From Rhizobium sp. Root1334 (GTDB taxonomy: Bacteria > Pseudomonadota > Alphaproteobacteria > Rhizobiales > Rhizobiaceae), in assembly GCF_001426665.1 (NCBI RefSeq), contig NZ_LMEY01000029.1:446654-510653 (forward strand): a DNA stretch of 64,000 nucleotides. Direction: 5' to 3'. Both the position numbers and the translations under genes were made by a program. Below, piece by piece: positions 10,443 through 18,627 of the stretch; position 1 is the first letter of the stretch; each line of letters opens with the position of its first letter. The notes below the pieces were generated by a model that saw only the letters and a program-made list of their open reading frames with translations, was not told the origin of the DNA and did no database searches.

Positions 10443-11321
10443 CTATTGAATGGATTGGAGCAGGGTTTCCCGTGCCGATTTCAGATGGCGGCGGCAAGCT
10501 GTCTCGATGCGTGCCGGATCACGGGACCGTAGCGCGGCGATATAGTCGAGATGTTCTTCGAGCGCCCGGGCATTGCGCTCACGCGCATTCGTCTTGTTCC
10601 ACTGATAGTGATAGTGAAAGACGATGGTGATGATGTCGTAGAAATCGACGATGAAGCGGTTGCTGGACGATGTGTGCACCAGGAGATGGAAACGCTCATC
10701 GAGTTCCGAGAATTCCTTGTAGCGATTGTCGATGTCGGCAAGGATTTCGTGATGCAGGGTCTCGATCCGGTTGAGGTCCGCCCAGGCCGGATGATCGGGG
10801 GCAAGAGCAGCAAAGCTGGCGGCCGAGCGCAACTCGAACATTTCACGGACTTCCGTCAGTTCCAGCGCAAATTCACGGGTAAACCCCTTGAGGATCCAGT
10901 GGCTGTTCGGGCGTTTCTCGATCAGGCCGAAGCGGCTGAAACGGATCAGGAATTCGCGTACGCTGGTCGTGCCGGTACCGATATCGCGGGCCAGTTCCAG
11001 CTCGTTGATCTGCATGCCGGGCTCGGCGCCGCCGGCCAGAATCCGGCGCATGAAACTGCGCTCGATGATATCGGACAGCGAATCGGTTTCTTCCGCCGGA
11101 TAATAATCCTCCGGCTTCGGCTGGCGCAGAACCACCTTTGCCCGCTTGTCCCAGGCCAGCAACTGCAGCTCTTCCATGCGCGTCAGGATGGCGCGGATGG
11201 TGGTGCGGCTGACGCCGAGCGTCGTTCCAAGCTCGGGCTCGGACGGCAGGCTGGAGGTTTCCGCCAGCAGCTTGAGGCAGCGGTTGAAGGCGTCCTTGAA
11301 GACGGTATTCTGTTTCGCCAT
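10443..11321 (-). CDS. GntR/FCD regulator with two winged-helix domains
   Basis: 292 residues. The C-terminal FCD effector domain (about residues 150-290) has FALELTEVREMFELRSAAS and the metal/acid-binding His pattern (DERFHLLVH, CRRHLKSAR). N-terminal to it are two GntR-like winged helices: residues ~8-62 (EPELGTTLGVSRTTIRAILT) and ~85-150 (LARDIGTGTTSVREFLIRF). FCD GntR proteins commonly have one HTH and about 230 residues, so this is an extended form. It is divergent from the altronate-dehydratase-family gene. A 22-bp dyad at 11515 is repeated upstream of the ABC operon and is its most likely operator. FCD regulators usually respond to sugar acids. Confidence 0.85.
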   Translation of the reverse strand: MAKQNTVFKDAFNRCLKLLAETSSLPSEPELGTTLGVSRTTIRAILTRMEELQLLAWDKRAKVVLRQPKPEDYYPAEETDSLSDIIERSFMRRILAGGAEPGMQINELELARDIGTGTTSVREFLIRFSRFGLIEKRPNSHWILKGFTREFALELTEVREMFELRSAASFAALAPDHPAWADLNRIETLHHEILADIDNRYKEFSELDERFHLLVHTSSSNRFIVDFYDIITIVFHYHYQWNKTNARERNARALEEHLDYIAALRSRDPARIETACRRHLKSARETLLQSIQ

Positions 11322-11514
11322 GGCTGTATCGACCAGATAGGAGTTTCTGTCAGCCCAACTGGGGGCAGGTTTTCAGGCTGCTCTATCCGGTCCGTTTGAT
11401 CCTGTCTTCGATTTTGCTCTTGCGGTTCACGTGTTTCGTCCCTGATTTTGTTTTGGTGCAGTGGTTGCGGATTGGTACCGCGCCGCGGCCCCATAATACC
11501 CATTGACGGCAAAC

Positions 11515-11536
11515 TGTCTATTGTGGATAAAAGACA
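11515..11536. promoter_or_regulatory. Candidate GntR operator, site 1
   Basis: A 22-bp imperfect dyad: TGTCTATTGTG facing GATAAAAGACA, with mismatches only at the A-A position and the centre and one G-T pair. It lies 52 bp before the altronate-dehydratase-family start and 194 bp upstream of gntR. It shares TGGATAAAAGA exactly with site 2 at 14767. It also contains the 9-mer TGTGGATAA (a DnaA-box match), but the wider dyad and the second copy favour an operator. Confidence 0.55.
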
Positions 11537-11587
11537 AAATGAATGACAGGCTCATTCGGATAAAAACCGTCCAGGGAGATACCAAGG

Positions 11588-13093
11588 GTGACCGCACCTT
11601 CCTTCATCGTTTTGTCGCCGGAAGACAATATCGCCGTCGCGTCGCTGGCCATCGAGGCAGGTGGTGAACTGCCGGGCGGCGTCCGCGCAAACGGCAAGAT
11701 CGATCCCGGCCACAAGGTGGCGATCCATCCCGTCCATATCGGTGAACCGGTGGTGAAATACGGCCAGGCGATCGGCCGTGCGACCATCGAGATCGCCGCG
11801 GGCGACCATGTCCATTCGCACAATCTCGCCTTCGATCAGGACCGGTTGTCGATCGGCGCGCCGGTGCCGCCGGAAGCCGCCAGCATCGCGGACAAGGCCC
11901 GGACGTTCATGGGCTATCGCCGGGCCGACGGCCGTGCGGCGACCCGCAATTTCATCGGCATCATCGCCAGCGTCAACTGTTCCACCACCGTCTGCCGTGC
12001 CATCGCGGAGGAGGCCAACAAGGTCATCCTGCCGCGTTATGACGGCATCGACGGTTTCGTCCCGATCGTCCATGATCAGGGCTGTGGCATGAGTTCGACT
12101 GGCGATGGCATGAAGAACCTGCACCGCACCCTTGCCGGCTATACGCGCCATGTAAATTTTGGCGGCGTGCTGATGGTCGGTCTCGGCTGCGAGGTCAACC
12201 AGTTGACGCTGTACGGTCAGTCGGGTGCCGGTGCCGGCAAACGGCATTTCAATATTCAGGATGCCGGTGGTTCGCGCCGCGCCGTCGCCCGCGCCCTTGG
12301 CGTGCTCGAAGAAATCGCCCAGGAGGTCGGGACGGCGAAGCGCACCGCGATCCCGGTCAGCGAAATCATCGTCGGACTGCAATGCGGCGGCTCGGATGGG
12401 CTTTCCGGCATCACGGCGAACCCGGCTTTGGGTGCGGCAGTCGATATTCTCGCCGGTGCCGGCGGTACGGCTATCCTGTCGGAAACCTCGGAAATCTATG
12501 GTGCCGAGCATTTGTTGCGCAGCCGCGCTGTCAATGATGGTGTCGCGGAAAAGCTCGACGGGTTGATTACCTGGTGGGAAGAGTATGTCGCCATGCACGG
12601 CGCATCGCTCGATAATAATCCTTCGCCGGGCAACAAGCGCGGTGGCTTGACGACCATCCTTGAAAAATCGCTGGGGGCCGTCGCCAAGGGCGGCCGGTCG
12701 CCGCTGACGGCGGTCTATCATTATGCCGAACGCGTGACGGAACATGGCCTCGTCTTCATGGATACACCCGGCTACGATCCCGTCTCGGCGACGGGGCAGG
12801 TGGCGGGCGGCGCCAATGTCATCACGTTCACAACCGGCCGTGGCAGCTGTTTCGGTTCGCGGCCCTGTCCGTCGATCAAGCTGACCAGCAACACGGCGCT
12901 CTATCGCGCCATGGAAGAGGACATGGACATCGATTGCGGCACCATCGCTACCGGCGATGCAACGATTGCCGGGATGGGCCGTGAAATCTTCGACCTGATC
13001 ATCGACACGGCGTCCGGCAAGAAAACCAAGAGCGAGCTGTTTGGTTACGGCGACAATGAATTCGTGCCCTGGCATCTGGGCGCGACACTCTGA
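11588..13093 (+). CDS. Altronate dehydratase (UxaA) family enzyme
   Basis: 501 residues. The N-terminal SAF domain (~residues 1-85, with DPGHKVAIHPVHIGEPVVKY) is followed by a D-galactarate dehydratase/altronate hydrolase catalytic domain (VNCSTTVCR, HDQGCGM, LQCGGSDGLSG, FTTGRGSCFGSRPCPSIKL). Conserved Cys and His residues are likely iron ligands. Family members dehydrate sugar acids to 2-keto-3-deoxy acids. The neighbours (aldose dehydrogenase-like AKR, FucU) suggest a substrate such as L-fuconate or a related aldonate rather than altronate from galacturonate, because no uxaC is present here. First gene of a three-gene operon. Confidence 0.85.
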   Translation: MTAPSFIVLSPEDNIAVASLAIEAGGELPGGVRANGKIDPGHKVAIHPVHIGEPVVKYGQAIGRATIEIAAGDHVHSHNLAFDQDRLSIGAPVPPEAASIADKARTFMGYRRADGRAATRNFIGIIASVNCSTTVCRAIAEEANKVILPRYDGIDGFVPIVHDQGCGMSSTGDGMKNLHRTLAGYTRHVNFGGVLMVGLGCEVNQLTLYGQSGAGAGKRHFNIQDAGGSRRAVARALGVLEEIAQEVGTAKRTAIPVSEIIVGLQCGGSDGLSGITANPALGAAVDILAGAGGTAILSETSEIYGAEHLLRSRAVNDGVAEKLDGLITWWEEYVAMHGASLDNNPSPGNKRGGLTTILEKSLGAVAKGGRSPLTAVYHYAERVTEHGLVFMDTPGYDPVSATGQVAGGANVITFTTGRGSCFGSRPCPSIKLTSNTALYRAMEEDMDIDCGTIATGDATIAGMGREIFDLIIDTASGKKTKSELFGYGDNEFVPWHLGATL

Positions 13094-13123
13094 CGGGGAA
13101 CTGTCGGAGCGGAGGAGAAGATC

Positions 13124-14143
13124 ATGCAACTCAGAAAAATCGGCCGGACGGATCTGTCCGTCACCGAATACAGCTTTGGCACGGCGCCGCTCGGCGGCAT
13201 GTACCGGGCCTGCCCGCGTGAAACGGCGATGGAAACGCTGGAGGCTGCCTGGTCTGCCGGGCTGCGGTTCATCGACACCGCGCCCTGGTACGGCTTCGGT
13301 CTTGCCGAACGCCGCGTCGGTGATTTCCTGCGCGACAAGCCGAAGGGCAGTTATGTTCTGTCGACAAAGGTCGGCCGACTGCAGCGGCCTGTACCCGACG
13401 ACAAAGTTCCAAGCTACGGTTTTGTCGATCCGCTGCCGTTCGATACCGATTACGACTATTCCTATGACGGCATTATGCGGTCGGTGGACTTCAGCTATGC
13501 CCGTCTCGGCCTCAACCGCATCGATATCCTGTTCGTCCACGACATCGGCGTCTACACGCATGGCGCCGAGCGTAACGCGGTCTATCTTCGCCAGCTGCTG
13601 GATGGTGGTTTGAAGGCGCTGGAACAGCTGAAATCAAGCGGCGCCATCACCGCCTATGGGCTGGGTGTCAACGAGGTGCCGGTCTGCCTCGATGTGATGC
13701 GCGAGGCGGATATCGACTGCATTCTTCTGGCCGGGCGCTATACGCTTCTCGATCGCACCGCCACCGCCGAACTGTTGCCGCTGTGTGAGAAAAAGAAAAC
13801 ATCGCTGGTGGTTGGCGGCGTATTCAATTCGGGTATTCTGGCCACCGGTCCGGTCGAGGGATCGCATTTCGACTACATGCCGGCGACGCCGGACGTGCTC
13901 GACAAGGTGAGGGCGATGGAAACGATTGCGCGATCACAGGGACTGCCATTGGCGGCACCCGCCATCCAGTTTCCGTTGCAGAGCCCAGCGGTCGCCTCTG
14001 TCCTGCTCGGTACGGCCAAACCGTCGAGCCTGATGCGCAATATGGAACTGACGGAGCAGCGTCTGCAGCCGGGTGATTTCACGGCCTATGACGCACATAC
14101 GCTGGTCGCCCCGGAACTCGGCACGGATGCCGTCCGGGTTTAG
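13124..14143 (+). CDS. Aldo/keto reductase, aldose 1-dehydrogenase type
   Basis: 339 residues of the AKR superfamily, resembling D-threo-aldose/L-fucose 1-dehydrogenases and pyridoxal 4-dehydrogenase. The catalytic tetrad is visible: Asp and Tyr in RFIDTAPWYGFG, Lys in LSTKVGRL and His in ILFVHDIGVY. The C-terminal NADP-site region is VASVLLGTAKPSSLMRN. Predicted reaction: oxidation of an aldose at C-1 to the lactone. It starts 30 bp after the dehydratase gene and is followed 29 bp later by fucU. A mutarotase next to a C-1 dehydrogenase fits, because such enzymes act on one anomer. Confidence 0.85.
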   Translation: MQLRKIGRTDLSVTEYSFGTAPLGGMYRACPRETAMETLEAAWSAGLRFIDTAPWYGFGLAERRVGDFLRDKPKGSYVLSTKVGRLQRPVPDDKVPSYGFVDPLPFDTDYDYSYDGIMRSVDFSYARLGLNRIDILFVHDIGVYTHGAERNAVYLRQLLDGGLKALEQLKSSGAITAYGLGVNEVPVCLDVMREADIDCILLAGRYTLLDRTATAELLPLCEKKKTSLVVGGVFNSGILATGPVEGSHFDYMPATPDVLDKVRAMETIARSQGLPLAAPAIQFPLQSPAVASVLLGTAKPSSLMRNMELTEQRLQPGDFTAYDAHTLVAPELGTDAVRV

Positions 14144-14172
14144 CCGGCTTTCAAGAGACAAAGGAAAACCGA

Positions 14173-14619
14173 ATGCTCAAGGGAATACATCCATTGCTCG
14201 GCCCGGAATTGCTGCATGCGATCCGCACGATGGGGCATGGGGACGAAATCGTCATTGCCGATGCCAATTTCCCGGCCAGCAGCATGGGTCCAAAGGTCGT
14301 GCGCGCCGATGGTGTCGATGCGCTGGGTATTACCGAGGCCATTCTGGCGCATATGCCGCTCGACACATTCGTGGATGAATCCGCCTGGCGCATGGAAGTT
14401 GTCGGTGACCCGCAGGCGGTGCCGGAGGTCTGCGTCGAATTCCAGAATCTGGTCACCAAACTCGCCGGTGATTTCAAGGTCGTACCGATCGAGCGCTTTG
14501 CCTTCTACGAGCGCTCGCGCAAGGCAGCCTATATCGTCGCGACGACCGAATTCCGGCTGTATGGCAATATCATCCTGAAGAAGGGCGTTGTGCATCCGCA
14601 GGAACTCTACCGCGTCTGA
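14173..14619 (+). CDS. fucU: RbsD/FucU family sugar mutarotase
   Basis: 148 residues, the usual FucU length, showing LGPELLHAIRTMGHGDEIV and ADANFPASS, the family signature with the catalytic His in the first motif. FucU interconverts L-fucose anomers; RbsD does so for ribose. The length and the FucU-like C-terminus (RKAAYIVATTEFRLYGNIIL) favour FucU. An AAGGA ribosome site precedes the ATG. It is the third gene of the operon with the dehydratase and AKR. This is the main hint that the island's sugar is fucose or similar. Confidence 0.85.
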   Translation: MLKGIHPLLGPELLHAIRTMGHGDEIVIADANFPASSMGPKVVRADGVDALGITEAILAHMPLDTFVDESAWRMEVVGDPQAVPEVCVEFQNLVTKLAGDFKVVPIERFAFYERSRKAAYIVATTEFRLYGNIILKKGVVHPQELYRV

Positions 14620-14701
14620 CGCGGCATACAACCCGGCCCATGGAGGTGGGCCGGTTCATCTTCGTGATGAAAAACAAAGACTTGGCGTTGGGAGGAAAAC
14701 A

Positions 14702-14746
14702 ATGTTCAAGGGAAGTTTCGAACGCTTGCAATTTCGAAAATGCTGA
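14702..14746 (+). other. Orphan ribosome site with a 14-codon ORF
   Basis: A near-ideal Shine-Dalgarno sequence (GGAGGAAAACA, 14691-14701) directly precedes an ATG that opens a reading frame of only 14 codons (MFKGSFERLQFRKC). It lies in the 238-bp gap between fucU and the ABC operon, upstream of operator site 2. It may be a leader peptide or the 5' remnant of a lost gene. Nothing else in the gap is coding. A small GC-rich hairpin (14633-14640 with 14647-14654) follows fucU. Confidence 0.35.
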
Positions 14747-14766
14747 GATAGCTTGCCAAAGCGAAA

Positions 14767-14788
14767 TGTTTTTTATGGATAAAAGATC
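14767..14788. promoter_or_regulatory. Candidate GntR operator, site 2
   Basis: A 22-bp window TGTTTTTTATG facing GATAAAAGATC, whose inner part (TTTTAT-GG-ATAAAA, 14771-14784) is a perfect dyad. It shares TGGATAAAAGA with site 1 at 11524 and lies 69 bp before the ABC substrate-binding protein start. Two copies ahead of two operons of one island are the evidence for shared control. Confidence 0.55.
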
Positions 14789-14857
14789 GAACTGTTAGCG
14801 TCTTGCAGCCCGGTCTGAGGAGAACTGAACAAGACGTTGTTGGAGGAGAACAACACC

Positions 14858-15847
14858 ATGACCCTTATGAAGAATATCCTGTCCCGTCGCGCTTTTACCA
14901 GCCTGGCCGGCGCTGCAGTCTTTGCAACCATGATGCCGGTGGCGTCGTTCGCGCAGGACGTCACGATCCCGATCATCGTCAAGGATACGACATCGTTCTA
15001 CTGGCAGATCGTTCTGGCGGGCGCCCGCGCGGCCGGCAAGGATCTCGGCGTCAACGTGCCAGAACTCGGCGCTCAGTCGGAATCGGATATCAACGGCCAG
15101 ATCACCATTCTGGAAAATGCCGTTGCCGGCGCACCTGCTGCCGTCGTCATCTCGCCGACCGAATTCAAGGCGCTCGGCAAGCCGATCGATGAGGCGGCCA
15201 AGGCCGTGCCGATCATCGGCATCGATTCCGGCGCCGATTCAAAAGCGTTCACGTCCTTCCTGACTACCGACAACACACAAGGTGGCCGCATCGCCGCTGA
15301 CGGTCTTGCTGCCGCCATCAAGGAAGCAACCGGTAAGGAAGAAGGCGAAATCGCCATCATCACCAGCCTGCCGGGCGTCGGTTCGCTCGATCAGCGCCAC
15401 GAAGGCTTCGTCGAAGTCATCGCAGCCAAGTATCCGGGCCTCAAGGTCGTGGCTGACAAATATGCTGACGGTCAGGCAACCACCGGCCTCAACATGATGA
15501 CTGACTTGATCACCGCTAACCCGAACCTCGTTGGCGTCTTCGCGTCGAACCTGATCATGGCACAGGGTGTTGGCCAGGCGATTGCTGAAAACAAGCTCGG
15601 CGACAAGATCAAGGTCATTGGCTTCGATAGCGACGAAAAGACGGTCGGCTTCCTCAAGGAAGGCGTTCTGGCTGGCCTCGTCGTCCAGGATCCGTACCGG
15701 ATGGGCTATGACGGCATCAAAACCGCGCTTGCCGCTTCGAAGAAGGAAAAGGTCGAGGCCAATGTCGATACCGGTGCAAATCTGGTGACCAAGGCCAACA
15801 TGGCCGATCCGAAGATCGACGCTCTTCTGAACCCGAAGGTCAACTGA
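14858..15847 (+). CDS. Sugar ABC transporter substrate-binding protein
   Basis: 329 residues of the ribose-binding (type I periplasmic) family. The N-terminal signal peptide contains an SRRAFT motif before its hydrophobic core (LAGAAVFATMMPVASFAQ), which resembles a Tat signal. The mature part has the family patterns KDTTSFYWQIVLAGARAAGK and VIGFDSDEKTVGFLKEG. It delivers a sugar to the permease encoded two genes downstream. The start is set at 14858, 9 bp after GGAGGAG; a TTG at 14837 upstream of this site is unlikely. A stem-loop after the stop may stabilise its message. Confidence 0.9.
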   Translation: MTLMKNILSRRAFTSLAGAAVFATMMPVASFAQDVTIPIIVKDTTSFYWQIVLAGARAAGKDLGVNVPELGAQSESDINGQITILENAVAGAPAAVVISPTEFKALGKPIDEAAKAVPIIGIDSGADSKAFTSFLTTDNTQGGRIAADGLAAAIKEATGKEEGEIAIITSLPGVGSLDQRHEGFVEVIAAKYPGLKVVADKYADGQATTGLNMMTDLITANPNLVGVFASNLIMAQGVGQAIAENKLGDKIKVIGFDSDEKTVGFLKEGVLAGLVVQDPYRMGYDGIKTALAASKKEKVEANVDTGANLVTKANMADPKIDALLNPKVN

Positions 15848-15859
15848 TCGAAACAACGC

Positions 15860-15884
15860 GGTAGGCCGTTCAAAGCGGCCTGCC
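15860..15884 (+). repeat. Intercistronic stem-loop after the binding-protein gene
   Basis: Stem GGTAGGCCG (15860-15868) with CGGCCTGCC (15876-15884), 9 pairs including one G-U, loop 7 nt, no U-tract. Such hairpins after binding-protein genes often protect the upstream mRNA and raise its level over the downstream ABC genes. Confidence 0.5.
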
Positions 15885-15968
15885 GACTGTCGCATAACAC
15901 CATCCGGACCTGTTTCAGCAAGGCCTGACCGTGTTGAAGCAGATATCGGATTGGGGAGGAGAGCCGCC

Positions 15969-17522
15969 ATGACAGGACTTTATGATGTCAGCCACCGGCA
16001 CGACGATGGCGCGACAACAATTGCCAAGCATCCTGTCCCCAAGGGGCAGCCCATCCTGGAATTGCGCGGCCTGCAGAAGAAATACGGTGCTGTCGAGGCC
16101 CTGAAACCGGCCAATATCACCTTCCTTTCGGGCGAAATCCACGCCATCGTCGGAGAGAATGGCGCGGGCAAATCGACCCTGATCAAGCTTCTGACCGGTG
16201 TTATCCGGCGAACGTCCGGCGAGGTCTTCTGGTGCGGCGATGCGGTGCAGCTCGCCACGCCGAACGAGGCGATTTCCCGCGGTATCAATGCCGTGCATCA
16301 GGAAGTCGTGCTTTGCCGCCACCTGTCCGTCGCGGCCAATATGTTTCTCGGCGACGAGATCAATAAGAACGGCCTGATGCGTAAGCGCGCCATGACCGAT
16401 GCGGCCCAGGCCGTGCTCAACGATCTCGGCTTCAATCTGCCGGCTGCCGCCCTTCTGAGCGACCTGACGATCGGCCAGCAGCAGCTGGTGGCGACGGCGC
16501 GCGCGGCGATGCGTGGTACCCAGTTCTTGATTTTCGATGAGCCGACCGCTTACCTGACCCGCCAGGAATCGGCACAGCTCTTCCGCCTCATTCGCCGGCT
16601 ACAGGCTGAAGGCGTGACGATCGTCTATATCAGCCATCGCATGGAAGAGGTTTTCGAGCTGGCCGACCGGGTTTCGGTGCTGCGCGACGGCACCCATATC
16701 GGCACGCGCAAGATTGCCGAAACCAATGATGCCGAACTGATCTCGATGATGATCAACCGCACCATCGAGCAGATCTATCACAAGGAAACGCTGCCGATCG
16801 GCGCGACGATTGTCGAGACGCGCGGCTTGTCAGGTCCAGGTTTCACGGATGTCTCGCTATCGGTGCGAGCAGGGGAAATCGTCGGGCTTTATGGCCTGAT
16901 CGGTGCCGGGCGCAGCGAATTTGCGCTCGGGCTCTATGGCCGCCAGCCGCTGAGTGCCGGGGAAGTCCATTGGCAGGGCAACAAGGTCAGGATCCGCAAC
17001 GAGCGTGATGCGATGGACCTCGGTATTGCGCTCGCGCCCGAAAGCCGCCGCGATCAAGGGCTCTGCCTCAATCTGCCGATCGGCCTTAACATCAACCTGC
17101 CGGTGTTCGACCGGCTGTCACGGGGTCTCACCATCAATCGCGGGCGTGAGATCGAGAACGCCGACCGGCAGATCAAGGATCTGAAAATCAAGACGCCGAC
17201 ACGGCGTGTACTGGCTTCAGCCATGTCCGGCGGCAACCAGCAGAAGATCGTCATCGGCAAATGGCTGAGCCATGGCGCCAAGCTGTTCATCTTCGACGAG
17301 CCGACGGTTGGCGTCGATGTCGGCACCAAGGCGGAAATCTATCGGCTGTTTGCACGGCTTCTGGAACAGGGGGCCGGTATCATCCTGATCTCCTCCTATC
17401 TACCGGAAGTCTATGAGCTTTCGGATCGGCTGCATGTGTTTCGCCAGGGAAGGCTCGTCGCCAGCCACACCTATCGTAGCGCCTCGCACGAGGAAGTGCT
17501 GACCCAGGCCATCGGCGTTTAA
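15969..17522 (+). CDS. Sugar ABC transporter ATP-binding protein (two ABC domains)
   Basis: 517 residues with two fused nucleotide-binding domains, the RbsA/MglA layout. Domain 1 has Walker A GENGAGKST, signature LTIGQQQLV and Walker B LIFDEPT. Domain 2 has the degenerate Walker A GLIGAGRSE usual for this family, signature MSGGNQQKI and a second Walker B IFDEPTVGVDVG. It energises import through the permease. The start is the ATG at 15969 behind GGGGAGGAG; the upstream in-frame GTG or TTG codons would overlap this site. Confidence 0.92.
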   Translation: MTGLYDVSHRHDDGATTIAKHPVPKGQPILELRGLQKKYGAVEALKPANITFLSGEIHAIVGENGAGKSTLIKLLTGVIRRTSGEVFWCGDAVQLATPNEAISRGINAVHQEVVLCRHLSVAANMFLGDEINKNGLMRKRAMTDAAQAVLNDLGFNLPAAALLSDLTIGQQQLVATARAAMRGTQFLIFDEPTAYLTRQESAQLFRLIRRLQAEGVTIVYISHRMEEVFELADRVSVLRDGTHIGTRKIAETNDAELISMMINRTIEQIYHKETLPIGATIVETRGLSGPGFTDVSLSVRAGEIVGLYGLIGAGRSEFALGLYGRQPLSAGEVHWQGNKVRIRNERDAMDLGIALAPESRRDQGLCLNLPIGLNINLPVFDRLSRGLTINRGREIENADRQIKDLKIKTPTRRVLASAMSGGNQQKIVIGKWLSHGAKLFIFDEPTVGVDVGTKAEIYRLFARLLEQGAGIILISSYLPEVYELSDRLHVFRQGRLVASHTYRSASHEEVLTQAIGV

Positions 17523-17564
17523 AATTCAGAAAAGACCGGACAAGAAAATGCGTGGAGGGAAATC

Positions 17565-18539
17565 ATGAGCGTAGAGACAACAACGGAAACCGCACCGGTG
17601 CCGAAGAAGGGCATGAACATCCTGTTCGGCCTGACCCTGCTCGGGCTCTTGCTGTTTCTCTGGCTGCTTCTCGGTCTCTCGACCACGAGTTTCTGGACCT
17701 CCAACAATATCAGCAACCTGCTGCGCCAGGGGTCTATGACGGCGATCCTTGCCGTCGGGCAGACATTCGTCATCATCACGGCCGGTATCGATCTGTCGGT
17801 CGGTGCCGTCGTCGGTTTCTCCAGCGTCACCGTTGCCTGGCTGTTGCAGCAAGGCGTGCCGCTCTGGCCGGCCATGGGCATTACGCTCCTGGTTGGCGTG
17901 GCGATCGGCGCCTTTCACGCCTTCGGCATCGTCCGCATGGGCCTTCCCGCCTTCATCATCACGCTGGCGACGCTGACTTCGCTCCGCGGCATCGGCCTTC
18001 TGGTGACCAATGGCTCGACAATCTCGATCAGCAACGAGGCCTTCACCAACTTTTCCCGCGCCGATTTCCTCGGCATTCCCAGCCTGTTCTGGATGGTCAT
18101 CGCCGTGGCGATACCGGCCTACATCTTCCTGCACTTGAGCCGCTGGGGCCGTTATCTCTTCGCCGTCGGCTCCAACAGCGAAGCCGCGCGTCTCTCCGGC
18201 GTCAATGTCAACCGGACGATCTATCTCGCCTATATCCTGTCTTCCACCTGCGCCGCCTTCGTCGGCCTGCTGCTCGCCTCGCGTATCGGCATCGGTAACG
18301 CCACCCAGGCTGAAGGCTGGGAACTGCAGGCGATTGCTTCCTCGGTCATCGGCGGTACCAGCCTGTTCGGCGCGGTCGGCTCGGTGCATGGGCCTCTGCT
18401 CGGCGCCTTCATTCTGGCGACCATCAATAACGGCGCCAATCTGCTCAACGTCAATGCGTTCGTGCAGCGCATCATCACCGGCGTGCTGATCATCGTCATT
18501 GTCTATTTCGATCAGTTGCGCCGCCGCGGTTCGCGCTGA
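17565..18539 (+). CDS. Sugar ABC transporter permease (RbsC-like)
   Basis: 324 residues with 8-10 hydrophobic segments, BPD_transp_2 type. A first membrane helix at ~20-40 (LLGLLLFLWLLLGLS), the conserved TAGIDLSVGAVVGFSSV, a GLLLASRIG segment and AIASSVIGGTSLFGAVGS are typical of ribose/xylose-type permeases. It probably forms a homodimer with the preceding ATPase. A GGAGGGAAA site precedes the ATG. A 12-bp hairpin separates it from the alcohol dehydrogenase gene. Confidence 0.92.
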   Translation: MSVETTTETAPVPKKGMNILFGLTLLGLLLFLWLLLGLSTTSFWTSNNISNLLRQGSMTAILAVGQTFVIITAGIDLSVGAVVGFSSVTVAWLLQQGVPLWPAMGITLLVGVAIGAFHAFGIVRMGLPAFIITLATLTSLRGIGLLVTNGSTISISNEAFTNFSRADFLGIPSLFWMVIAVAIPAYIFLHLSRWGRYLFAVGSNSEAARLSGVNVNRTIYLAYILSSTCAAFVGLLLASRIGIGNATQAEGWELQAIASSVIGGTSLFGAVGSVHGPLLGAFILATINNGANLLNVNAFVQRIITGVLIIVIVYFDQLRRRGSR

Positions 18540-18547
18540 CCAATCCG

Positions 18548-18578
18548 GCACCCGGCCGGTTCTATCCCGGTCGGGTGC
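18548..18578 (+). repeat. Intercistronic stem-loop after the permease gene
   Basis: Twelve-pair stem GCACCCGGCCGG (18548-18559) with CCGGTCGGGTGC (18567-18578), one G-U pair, 7-nt loop, no U-run. It is more likely a processing or stability element than a terminator. Confidence 0.5.
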
Positions 18579-18627
18579 TGCTGCCATCCACCCATCTGTG
18601 AATAGAGACTGCAAGGAACTGCCTGCC

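Noticed and set aside
11522-11530. Perfect DnaA-box 9-mer TGTGGATAA
   Set aside because: A single box without a cluster or an AT-rich unwinding element; it lies within a wider dyad repeated at 14767, so an operator is a better reading.
11552-13561. 669-codon minus-strand frame opposite the altronate-dehydratase-family gene
   Set aside because: Antisense shadow; the plus-strand protein has clear catalytic motifs and a ribosome site.
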